Below, piece by piece: positions 8,942-15,870 of a DNA stretch of 64,000 nucleotides. The notes below the pieces were generated by a model. The model was not told the origin of the DNA. It worked only from the letters and a program-made list of their open reading frames with translations, and searched no databases. Location: the NCBI GenBank assembly GCA_030584105.1, contig CP129491.1, positions 3,038,001 to 3,102,000 of the forward strand, in the 5' to 3' direction. This DNA comes from UTCHB3 sp002050155 (GTDB lineage Bacteria > Bacteroidota > Ignavibacteria > Ignavibacteriales > Ignavibacteriaceae). Within the stretch, counting starts at the first letter, position 1. Each line of letters opens with the position of its first letter. Position numbers and translations under genes: made by a program.

Positions 8942-9142
8942 AATAAAACTCCTGGGTCTTCCTCAAAAAAAAACGAAAACAGTTTGTTAATATACGGTTT
9001 GTAACGGGAAAAACCAAAAAGAAAATAGTAAATATCTTCATTCTTTTTGGAAAATTGCAGGTTAAGTTAAGGTGAAATGTTGCTTTTAGATTTTGAAAAG
9101 CGGTGAAGTTAAGCAACTGCGAAATGAAAGAGCAACTGCAAA

Positions 9143-9871
9143 TTATTTCGTGCGGGCTATAAAATCCTGTATTACTTCATCCTCTGAGTTCAGCAATTCT
9201 TCCGGTGAGCCTGTGAAGTAGGTTTTTCCTTCGTGCAGCATAGCCACTCTTTCAGCCACGATGTTCACGCTGATCATATCGTGAGTAACAACTATTGCCG
9301 TGACATTCAATTTAATGCTCAGGTCTTTAATCAGGTTATCGATTGATTGGCTCATTATTGGGTCTAACCCTGTTGTGGGTTCGTCATAAAGAATATATTC
9401 CGGCTGTGTTACCAGAGCACGGGCTAAGCCGACTCTTTTTTTCATACCGCCGGAAAGTTCCGCGGGTTTTAGGTTTTCGATTCCCGGCAAACCCACCAAT
9501 TCAAGCTTTTCAGCCACGGTACGGTCAATTTCAGTTTGAGAAATTTTTTCATCCCCTTCGATAAGAGGAAGTGCAACATTTTCACCCACTGTCATCGAAT
9601 CGAAAAGTGCGGCACCCTGGAAGAGGAAACCGAACTTTTTCCGCAGTTGATAAAGTTCCTTTTGTTTAATTTTGCCAATATCGGAACCTTCAACGGTAAC
9701 GGTTCCGGAATCCGGTTTTAACAGACCGATAATATGTTTCAACAGAACTGACTTCCCGCACCCCGAACGGCCTATAACCGCAAGCGCCTCACCTTTGTTG
9801 ATGGTCAGGCTAAGCCCGCGCAGAACCTGATTGTGGTTGAAACTTTTATAAATATTATCAATTACGATCAT
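9143..9871 (-). CDS. ABC transporter ATPase, MlaF-like
   Basis: A 242-residue ATP-binding subunit with Walker A GRSGCGKS (34-41), Q-loop FQG (86-88), signature LSGGMKKRVGLARAL (from 141), Walker B YILYDEPTTGLDP and the His switch THD. The sequence pattern matches MlaF/Mce-type phospholipid transport ATPases. The usual partners MlaE (permease) and MlaD (MCE protein) are not adjacent; upstream is dprA, 130 bp away. Function as lipid transport is inferred from the subfamily. The 3' end and the following gap share related words around GCAACTGC. Confidence 0.85.
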   Translation of the reverse strand: MIVIDNIYKSFNHNQVLRGLSLTINKGEALAVIGRSGCGKSVLLKHIIGLLKPDSGTVTVEGSDIGKIKQKELYQLRKKFGFLFQGAALFDSMTVGENVALPLIEGDEKISQTEIDRTVAEKLELVGLPGIENLKPAELSGGMKKRVGLARALVTQPEYILYDEPTTGLDPIMSQSIDNLIKDLSIKLNVTAIVVTHDMISVNIVAERVAMLHEGKTYFTGSPEELLNSEDEVIQDFIARTK

Positions 9872-10004
9872 TTTTTGTGACTTAATATTACCTTTAGGTT
9901 TAGTGGCTCAATATTGCCATTTTGTTCAATGGCATAATATCGCCGATTGGATTAGTGTTATAAACCTACAACAGAGAAAACCGATCAGAATCGGCGAAAA
10001 CCGA

Positions 10005-11135
10005 TCAGCGTTTCACAAAGTTTTTGCCGGGTGTCTGGCGGATTATGCCCTTCAGTTCAAGAGAAAGTAGGTTGCTAAGGCACTCTGAAACGCTTAAACC
10101 GGTTGCGGCGGAAATTTCATCGATATGAATCGGTTGAAACCCAAGCGCCGAGAAGATTTTTTCCTCGAAGATCGAAAGATCCGGCGGGGTGGGAAGTTCT
10201 TCAGGTTCTGCATTTGCCCGATCGATCGGCTTGATGTTTAGCTCTTCAAGAATATCGTCGGTCTCCATCACTAACTTAGCTTCACCGTTTTGAATGAGCC
10301 TGTTAGTTCCGCCCGATTTTTTGGAGTTAATGTTGCCGGGGATAGCGAAGACGGCTCTGCCCTGGTCGTTAGCAAAAGCAGCAGTGTGCAAAGCCCCGCC
10401 TTTTTCGGCAGCTTCAACCACAAGCACCCCCAAACCCAGCCCGCTTATTATCCGGTTCCGTGCCGGGAAGTTAATTGCGTCAGGTTTTGCAGCAGGCGGG
10501 TATTCAGTAATAATTGCGCCGTTATTTTCTGTAATTTCCTTAGCGAGTTTTCGGTTTTCCGGTGGATAAAGGTTTTTGAACCCGCTCCCCAACACTGCAA
10601 TGGTTCTGCCACCGGCAGCAAGGGTTGCCTTGTGCGCAGTTGTGTCGATTCCACGGGCAAGCCCGCTGATGATTGTGAAATTTTCGTTGACCAAGCCGGT
10701 TGCAATATCAGTGGCGATACGGGTGCCGTATGGGGTAGGTGTTCTGGTGCCGACAATTCCGAGCGATTTTTCGTCTTTTTCTGAAATTTCACCAATGATG
10801 TTGAGCAAAACAGGGGGGTCATAAATGTTTGCCAGTTGCGCCGGGTAACTTTCGCTTCCGTAACTGATTACAGCCCCACCTATGGAGAGGATATAATCGT
10901 AGTCTTTTCGAAATTCTTCGTCGAAATCGCTGTTATTAACTCCCTCGATAAAGCCTTTGTATGCCGCTTCGTTCAATCGGAGTGATTCGCCGACGACTTT
11001 AGCGGGGGTTTCCGCAGTTTTAAGACCTGAGCCGAAAAGATCGAGCATTGCGCGCACGCTGACAATTCCGATTCGAGCGCTGTTAAGTAATCTTCTTAGT
11101 GCAATATATTCGTCAATCGGGATCGGTGTCATCAC
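10005..11135 (-). CDS. dprA: DNA processing protein DprA
   Basis: A 376-residue protein that loads RecA on incoming single-stranded DNA during transformation. An N-terminal helical domain precedes the Rossmann-like core: GIVGTRTPTPYG (about 126-137), SGLARGID, GSGFKNLYPPENRKLA and the ARNRIISGL motif. A C-terminal winged helix (about 320-376) ends the protein. The length and order match full-length DprA. It lies 58 bp after the EutN-like gene. Its presence alone does not show that the organism is naturally competent. Confidence 0.94.
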   Translation of the reverse strand: MMTPIPIDEYIALRRLLNSARIGIVSVRAMLDLFGSGLKTAETPAKVVGESLRLNEAAYKGFIEGVNNSDFDEEFRKDYDYILSIGGAVISYGSESYPAQLANIYDPPVLLNIIGEISEKDEKSLGIVGTRTPTPYGTRIATDIATGLVNENFTIISGLARGIDTTAHKATLAAGGRTIAVLGSGFKNLYPPENRKLAKEITENNGAIITEYPPAAKPDAINFPARNRIISGLGLGVLVVEAAEKGGALHTAAFANDQGRAVFAIPGNINSKKSGGTNRLIQNGEAKLVMETDDILEELNIKPIDRANAEPEELPTPPDLSIFEEKIFSALGFQPIHIDEISAATGLSVSECLSNLLSLELKGIIRQTPGKNFVKR

Positions 11136-11193
11136 TGCTCCGGTGGTTAGTTTAAATTTATGAAGAGAATTTCAGGTAATCGCTTATATTGCC

Positions 11194-11469
11194 TCAGGAG
11201 GAAACCGATATTTTATCGACCACACCGACGATGATGGTGTGCACGGGTGCTTTTTTGTTTTTGATTATCTGCTGAACGGCGTCTCCCTCCTGAGTAACCA
11301 GCACAGTATCGCCGGGGCCTGCTGAGACAAAATCGATGGCGACGATGTCTTTACTATCCAAAAATTTACCATCAAGCCCAATTTTCCGGACGAGCAGTAG
11401 TTTCTGGCTCTTAAGTTCTTGATTTTTAACGGAAGAGACAACATTTCCGTGTACTTTAGCCAGAAACAT
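11194..11469 (-). CDS. Lone microcompartment vertex protein (EutN/CcmL family)
   Basis: A 91-residue protein with the BMC-P fold pattern: it opens MFLAKVHGNVVSSVKN, continues with KLLLVRKIGLDG and has the SAGPGDTVLVTQEGDA core and a hydrophobic end (IIVGVVDKIS). Pentamers of this family cap the corners of bacterial microcompartments. No shell hexamer or encapsulated enzyme gene is in the window; neighbours are a DUF3098-like membrane protein (three bases upstream) and dprA. It may serve a shell encoded elsewhere or act on its own. Family call is firm, role open. Confidence 0.85.
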   Translation of the reverse strand: MFLAKVHGNVVSSVKNQELKSQKLLLVRKIGLDGKFLDSKDIVAIDFVSAGPGDTVLVTQEGDAVQQIIKNKKAPVHTIIVGVVDKISVSS

Positions 11470-11472
11470 TAT

Positions 11473-11805
11473 TTATTCAACCTTTTCGGAACCCTCTTCA
11501 GAATCAGTTGATTTATCTGAATTTGAACCTTTGAAGAATAACAGTGAAACCGGCAGAATGATAACATAAGCAGCCACTAAAAGCAGAGGTGCGAAGTATA
11601 GCGCCTTTGGGTTATCCCATGGTTTAGCGGAAAGGAGAACGAACCCGATAATAATCCCGAGGACACCAATTCCGAGAAAGAGATAGTTAATGTTCGAGTA
11701 GTAAATATTAAAGGGTGAAGGGCTCCTCCAGAGGTGGATGTTTTTAGCAGAAGAACGGGAAGAAATTCTCGCTGAGCCGGATTTTGCGACTAATTTTTTT
11801 GCCAT
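11473..11805 (-). CDS. DUF3098-like two-helix membrane protein
   Basis: A 110-residue protein with a basic Ser/Lys-rich N-terminus, two hydrophobic helices (about 43-60 and 70-92) and an acidic C-terminal tail (SDKSTDSEEGSEKVE). The segment LGIIIGFVLLSAKPWDNP followed by a second helix resembles DUF3098 proteins of Bacteroidota. It lies three bases before the EutN-like gene and is likely co-transcribed with it. No function is known to me. Confidence 0.6.
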   Translation of the reverse strand: MAKKLVAKSGSARISSRSSAKNIHLWRSPSPFNIYYSNINYLFLGIGVLGIIIGFVLLSAKPWDNPKALYFAPLLLVAAYVIILPVSLLFFKGSNSDKSTDSEEGSEKVE

Positions 11806-11828
11806 TTAATAACCTATAATTATAAAAA

Positions 11829-11852
11829 GCCCGGCAAGGGGGTTCGCCGGGC
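11829..11852 (-). terminator. Rho-independent terminator
   Basis: GCCCGGC pairs perfectly with GCCGGGC around a ten-base loop; on the minus strand it runs into TTTTTATAATT. It lies about 110 bp after the 11961-12209 gene and separates it from the DUF3098-EutN pair. Confidence 0.82.
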
Positions 11853-11960
11853 ATATGTCAGTTAGGTTCACCGGTCAGGGGAAGAACCAGTGAACAAAAT
11901 CAATACCAAATAATTTTCAAACACCCCGAAAATATATGTACTAACGGGGAGAAAACCAAA

Positions 11961-12209
11961 TTATTTACTAATTTGATAAACAATTTTTCTGATAGTATCA
12001 AACTGCAGGTAAGGATATTCTTCACGAATAGTATCAATCGCATCGCCTGCAGATACTTTACCCGCTCTTAACTGTTTAAATTTCTTTCTTATCTGGTAAT
12101 CACGAACTGCTTTTTCGTCGATCAAATTATGGCTCGAAAGAAGTTCGTAAATCTCATCTGAGATGAGATCAGATAACGGGTTTTCGATCTTTATAATTCT
12201 GTCTGTCAT
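11961..12209 (-). CDS. Small conserved-looking protein, unknown
   Basis: An 82-residue, charged, probably all-helical cytoplasmic protein that I do not recognise. No signal peptide, membrane helix or metal site is visible. Its own terminator and upstream gap suggest a monocistronic unit. Codon use and the SD-like GGAGTAG upstream of the ATG support a real gene. Confidence 0.6.
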   Translation of the reverse strand: MTDRIIKIENPLSDLISDEIYELLSSHNLIDEKAVRDYQIRKKFKQLRAGKVSAGDAIDTIREEYPYLQFDTIRKIVYQISK

Positions 12210-12629
12210 CGCTACTCCAATGAATTAATGAATAAATAAAATAAAACCAAGCGTAACAACCAGTGTCTGTGGTACAGAACTGTAGTCCGGGAAATAAATT
12301 GTGTAGCTAAGAAATTATAAATACTCCGATTTTTCTGTTGCAAAATACGATAATTTTTCGTTAAAAGCAAAAATAAGGCAAACAGAACGGTGTGAAAAGC
12401 GCAGGATTGTTAGTGAAATCACAAAAATTTCCGTTTGTAAAATATTAGACTGTTTGGGTCAGAAAAAAGTTCCTGACTTTTTGTAGTTATAAGTTTTTAG
12501 TTATAAGAAGAACTGCCCCGGTGTGATTCATCAAATTCAATACCCAACCGTAATTTTTTTAGAACTTATTAGAAGAATTGGCAGCAGAGAGGGATATTGA
12601 AGTAATGAGATATCTCCGGCAAGAGCACT
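12210..12629. other. 420-bp gap, nothing identified
   Basis: AT-rich, no ORF with a plausible start, no tRNA-like fold. A weak five-base hairpin (GTCAG...CTGAC near 12459-12479) and a short direct repeat GTTATAAG (12486-12505) are the only structures seen. It should hold the promoter of the 82-residue gene. Confidence 0.4.
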
Positions 12630-13337
12630 TTACCCGCCGAAATCTTTTCTGAGAAATTCTTCAAGAGAAAGTTCCTCATTTTTTTTAAAAGCCAGATTTG
12701 CGAGTTTATCCGCAAGTTCGTTCCATTTCACCCCGCTATGAGCTTTCACTTTATTCCAGGCGATATCGAGGTTAAGACTGTTAAACTTAGCGAGCTCGTT
12801 TCTGAAATAGCGCGAAACCTCAGCTTTCGCCTGATATTTGCCGGTGGCAATTCCGCCGATAAGGGCAAGGTCATAATGGATGGTTGCAGATTTCACACCC
12901 ATTTCAGTGCATTTTTGCAACCCCATTATAACGGCAGAAAACTCACCCATTATTTGGTATGACGAGCTATGCCGGCTGTCTTCCACAATCCCGAAACTCT
13001 CGAAAATTTTTACTCCATCTTTCACCAATACGAAAGCACTTGAGGCAACTTCGCCGTTGTACGAACCATCGGTGAAAATATGATAACCGGTTAAGGGTTT
13101 TTCCCGGCTTTTTGGTTCGCTGATATTTTTTCGTTCACCGTTGTCTTTTGGTTCGCTGATATTTTTTCGCAGTCTGTTGTTTTCCGGTTCACCGTTGTCT
13201 TTTGGTTCGGCGTTGCTTTTTGGTTCTTCAAGACTTTTTATAGTGGAATCGGATGAGGTTGCTAATTGATCATTAAAAAGCGATTCGGGCTCATTCTTTG
13301 ATGGTGATTCTAACCCGATTACTGACAGCGATTCCAA
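12630..13337 (-). CDS. RNase HI-family protein with repetitive N-terminus
   Basis: A 235-residue protein. The C-terminal domain (about 88-235) is RNase H: catalytic acids appear in FTDGSYN, GEFSAV, HYDLALIG and WNELADKLA, the D-E-D-D set that cleaves RNA in RNA:DNA hybrids. The first 85 residues are charged low complexity with repeated EPKDNGE and RKNISEPK words, encoded by short tandem DNA repeats. The start is TTG at 13337, overlapping the preceding gene by 19 bases, which implies coupling. Whether it is the main RNase H of the cell cannot be told here. Confidence 0.82.
   Translation of the reverse strand: MESLSVIGLESPSKNEPESLFNDQLATSSDSTIKSLEEPKSNAEPKDNGEPENNRLRKNISEPKDNGERKNISEPKSREKPLTGYHIFTDGSYNGEVASSAFVLVKDGVKIFESFGIVEDSRHSSSYQIMGEFSAVIMGLQKCTEMGVKSATIHYDLALIGGIATGKYQAKAEVSRYFRNELAKFNSLNLDIAWNKVKAHSGVKWNELADKLANLAFKKNEELSLEEFLRKDFGG
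13113..13212. repeat. In-frame tandem repeats in the RNase H N-terminus
   Basis: GGTTCGCTGATATTTTTTCG occurs at 13114 and 13150 (36 bp apart) and GTTCACCGTTGTCTTTTGG at 13133 and 13187 (54 bp apart). Both periods are multiples of three, so the reading frame is kept. Confidence 0.85.
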
Positions 13338-13747
13338 TCCTGCTGCAGATATCGATTCCGATTGGGTACCACCTTCTCCGTATGAGGAAGAATCACCTCC
13401 AGGGGTGTTTTTTCGCTGTTCTCCGCATTTTTTCTCTCTTTAATCATATCATACAGCAAATTCACGCCGTCATCTTTCGATTTATCGGTTGTGATAGTGT
13501 AACGCCGTTTTTTCGGACTGAAGAAGACATTAACCCCGCCGGCTTTCTTTCCGTTAAGCATTATTCTTACGAATGCGTGATATTGATTTTTGGGGTTCAG
13601 TGCTGTTTCAAGAGTAAAAGGGGGTTCTGCTGCGTCTGCCTCTTCGGAGAGTAACAACGAAATTTCCTCACACTTCCTGATTAATTCAATTTCAAACGGG
13701 TGTGAATCCGGCGGATTTGTAGCCGGGTTAAAAAGAGAGTCCGACAT
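13319..13747 (-). CDS. Unknown 142-residue protein paired with RNase H
   Basis: Starts at the ATG ending at 13747; a longer frame upstream is a shadow of the outer-membrane gene. The N-terminal half is acidic; the middle has an alternating, basic beta-like stretch (AFVRIMLNGKKAGG, FSPKKRRYTITTDKS). I do not recognise the family. It overlaps the stop of the outer-membrane protein by 20 bases and the start of RNase H by 19 bases, so the three genes are tightly coupled. The basic beta segment next to RNase H hints at nucleic-acid binding, but that is speculation. Confidence 0.65.
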   Translation of the reverse strand: MSDSLFNPATNPPDSHPFEIELIRKCEEISLLLSEEADAAEPPFTLETALNPKNQYHAFVRIMLNGKKAGGVNVFFSPKKRRYTITTDKSKDDGVNLLYDMIKERKNAENSEKTPLEVILPHTEKVVPNRNRYLQQDWNRCQ

Positions 13748-15224
13748 CGAGAATAATCTGAGATTTACCTGTTTCGTCAAAAGCAATTTCGGCGCGGGCA
13801 ACATTATACGGTAAAACTGCCACCGTAATACCAAACCCGTAGCCTCGTTGAATTTTTTTAAGATCGTATCCGCCGCCTGACTGACGGGTGGTGCCCATAT
13901 CAATAAAAGCCTGTAGCCCGATGCTAACCCTGTATCTGGTAAGTTTTTTTGGAAGTGGCGGTAGGTTGAACTCAACCGCCCAGTCTTCAATCAGGTTCAG
14001 GTACGATTCAACCTGTGCAACCATTGCCCCACGCCCCTCGACATAATCTGTGAAATGCCCCCGCACGCGGTTGTTTATCCCAAGGATTGAAATGTCATAA
14101 TAGGGAATAGAGTTTCCGATGGTTTCCCTGAACGCAGTGCGCCACTTCAGGTGTAACGGACCCATAAGGCGGAAATAGTTTCTAAAATCAAAATTTGCAG
14201 TGGCGTAGCTGATATCGCTTGTCCCTATCCCTTTGTAGGTGAAGTCGGCGTTTAAAAAGATACCGGAAGTGGGGGCTAAGTTCAGGTTACGGGTATCCAT
14301 GTTATAGCTGAGCGTAGCATAGCCATATCTGTCAATTCTGTCTGAAGAGGCGTTAACACCGGGCAGATAGAAAGGTGTTTCGATGTAAAGAAACCCACCG
14401 GTTAAAAAGAGCCTGTGGAAAAGCGAAAATCTTTTGCCAACGGAAAAAGAGGCATTGAGCACCTGCTGTTTGAAGGCTTCACCGTGAAGTTTTTCAGCTG
14501 TTAAGCTTTTATTTTTCCGTGAAGTGTAGGTAATGTTTGTTTGAAACGAAATTTCCTCTTTCCGGAAAAGATACGGGATGTTGTATAAGAGTGAATACCC
14601 GGGATCGTAACCCACCTTGAAACCACCGGCAAGCAGTTCATTTCTGCCGCGGAAGTTTTGAATAGTCAGGTTCAAGCCGTAAGAAAGTTTTTCCCAGTCG
14701 CTGTCGTTTCTGTCGATGTATGGAATTGGGTAGATATACCAGCTTTCTTTCACAGCGATAGTCAGGAAGTTTAGTGAATCGACTTTTGAAAGGATAAAAT
14801 CAACAGAGGTGAAGAGTTGCAGGCTGTACACCCTTTTACGGTTGTATTCCAAAATAAGTGAATCGACAGTTTGCCCCTCGGAGAAACCAAGTTCGCCAAG
14901 TATGATATCATCATCAGTGATGTCGTTGCCCGTAATTCTGATTGAGTCAATTTTTACCATAAAAGGCAACAAAGAGTCAGCGGGAGAGGTTTCAGCAGGA
15001 GTTTTGTGAACTTCAATATTAAGGGAATCAAAACAAATTGATTTTCCTGCAACCGTTCGAACTTCCAGCATTGAGCCATTGCCGGTGATTGGATGTTCAG
15101 TAAAAATTGATTTTTCTGCAACCGTTCGAACTTCCACCGTTGAGCTATTGCCCAATGCACCTGAGGAGAGAACCGGAAAGAAAAGAAAGAAATTAAAAAT
15201 AAAAAAGCAGTTAGCTTTGATCAA
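13728..15224 (-). CDS. BamA/Omp85-like outer-membrane protein with one POTRA domain
   Basis: About 498 residues from a TTG start at 15224, which gives a classical signal peptide (MIKANCFFIFNFFLFFPVLSS, cut near residue 25). A POTRA-like domain lies at about 90-160 and a 16-strand-type barrel follows, with the RVRGHF variant of the Omp85 VRGF/Y motif and a final strand ending in Phe. One POTRA is fewer than the five of BamA, so this is probably a surface-antigen paralogue, not the main BamA. A longer frame to 15344 would overlap the next gene by nearly 100 bases and lose the signal peptide. The 5' part has a duplicated 23-residue unit. Confidence 0.8.
   Translation of the reverse strand: MIKANCFFIFNFFLFFPVLSSGALGNSSTVEVRTVAEKSIFTEHPITGNGSMLEVRTVAGKSICFDSLNIEVHKTPAETSPADSLLPFMVKIDSIRITGNDITDDDIILGELGFSEGQTVDSLILEYNRKRVYSLQLFTSVDFILSKVDSLNFLTIAVKESWYIYPIPYIDRNDSDWEKLSYGLNLTIQNFRGRNELLAGGFKVGYDPGYSLLYNIPYLFRKEEISFQTNITYTSRKNKSLTAEKLHGEAFKQQVLNASFSVGKRFSLFHRLFLTGGFLYIETPFYLPGVNASSDRIDRYGYATLSYNMDTRNLNLAPTSGIFLNADFTYKGIGTSDISYATANFDFRNYFRLMGPLHLKWRTAFRETIGNSIPYYDISILGINNRVRGHFTDYVEGRGAMVAQVESYLNLIEDWAVEFNLPPLPKKLTRYRVSIGLQAFIDMGTTRQSGGGYDLKKIQRGYGFGITVAVLPYNVARAEIAFDETGKSQIILDVGLSF
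15035..15152. repeat. 69-bp in-frame duplication in the Omp85-like gene
   Basis: Two 49-bp copies (15035-15083 and 15104-15152), 69 bp apart, with about five differences. They encode STVEVRTVAEKSI and SMLEVRTVAGKSI just after the signal peptide. Confidence 0.9.
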
Positions 15225-15246
15225 ATTAGTCAGACTTATAAATTTA

Positions 15247-15666
15247 TTATTCAAGCGAGGCTTCCGGTTTTTTGGGACCACTACAAAGCCTGTGTTCGAC
15301 GGCGATACAATGATCCTGAATAACCTGAATTCCGGCTTTGGCAATGGGTTTCACGGCTTCATCGTTTCTAATACCAAGTTGCAGCCAAAAGCAATCAGGT
15401 TTAACCTGCAACACATCATCGATTATATCTGGAACTCTTTTTGCGTTCATAAACACATCAACGATATCAATTTTGCCCGGCACATCGGTAAGTGATGGGT
15501 AAACTTTTATCCCTTTCAGCTCCCGAAGTGTCGGGTGAACACCCGTTACAAGATAGCCCTCTTCCTTCAAAAGAAGAGCAATAACGCCACTTTCCCGTTC
15601 AGGTTTATCGGAAATACCAACAACGCAGATGTGTTTCGATTTTTTTAGCAGTTCACAAATTTCCAT
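15247..15666 (-). CDS. CoA-binding domain protein (YccU-like)
   Basis: A 139-residue single-domain Rossmann protein of the CoA-binding family, with VVGISDKPERES at the nucleotide loop, the VTGVHP strand and the WLQLGIRNDEA and DHCIAVEHR motifs typical of YccU-type proteins. These relate to the N-terminal domain of succinyl-CoA synthetase; the physiological role is unknown. The start ATG fits the full domain. It lies just upstream of the Omp85-like gene on the same strand. Confidence 0.88.
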   Translation of the reverse strand: MEICELLKKSKHICVVGISDKPERESGVIALLLKEEGYLVTGVHPTLRELKGIKVYPSLTDVPGKIDIVDVFMNAKRVPDIIDDVLQVKPDCFWLQLGIRNDEAVKPIAKAGIQVIQDHCIAVEHRLCSGPKKPEASLE

Positions 15667-15721
15667 TGTTTCACTCGATAGTCATTGTTGTGTTTACTCA
15701 ATGATTTTAATTAAGTACAGA

Positions 15722-15749
15722 CGGTGCCCCACCTTTCGAGAGGGCACCG
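15722..15749 (-). other. Hairpin between gcvP and the CoA-binding gene
   Basis: CGGTGCCC pairs with GGGCACCG over a 12-base loop. No T-run follows on either strand, so it is terminator-like only in its stem. It lies about 120 bp after gcvP. Confidence 0.45.
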
Positions 15750-15870
15750 CCGGTAAAAACTACACTTGCCGATAAGGCATAGTTACTGCGGAATAAATAT
15801 AGTTGTTTTGGAATAAATATAACCCACCGGGGTTAACTTAAGTTCACAAACATCGCCTGTTATTACAGTA

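Noticed and set aside
10290..10784. 164-codon plus-strand ORF
   Set aside because: Antisense shadow of dprA, whose motifs are intact; the ORF has an unlikely Cys- and Ser-rich composition.
13748..13990. N-terminal extension of the 142-residue unknown protein
   Set aside because: This part is a frame shadow of the Omp85-like gene's barrel; the ATG ending at 13747 is the sensible start.
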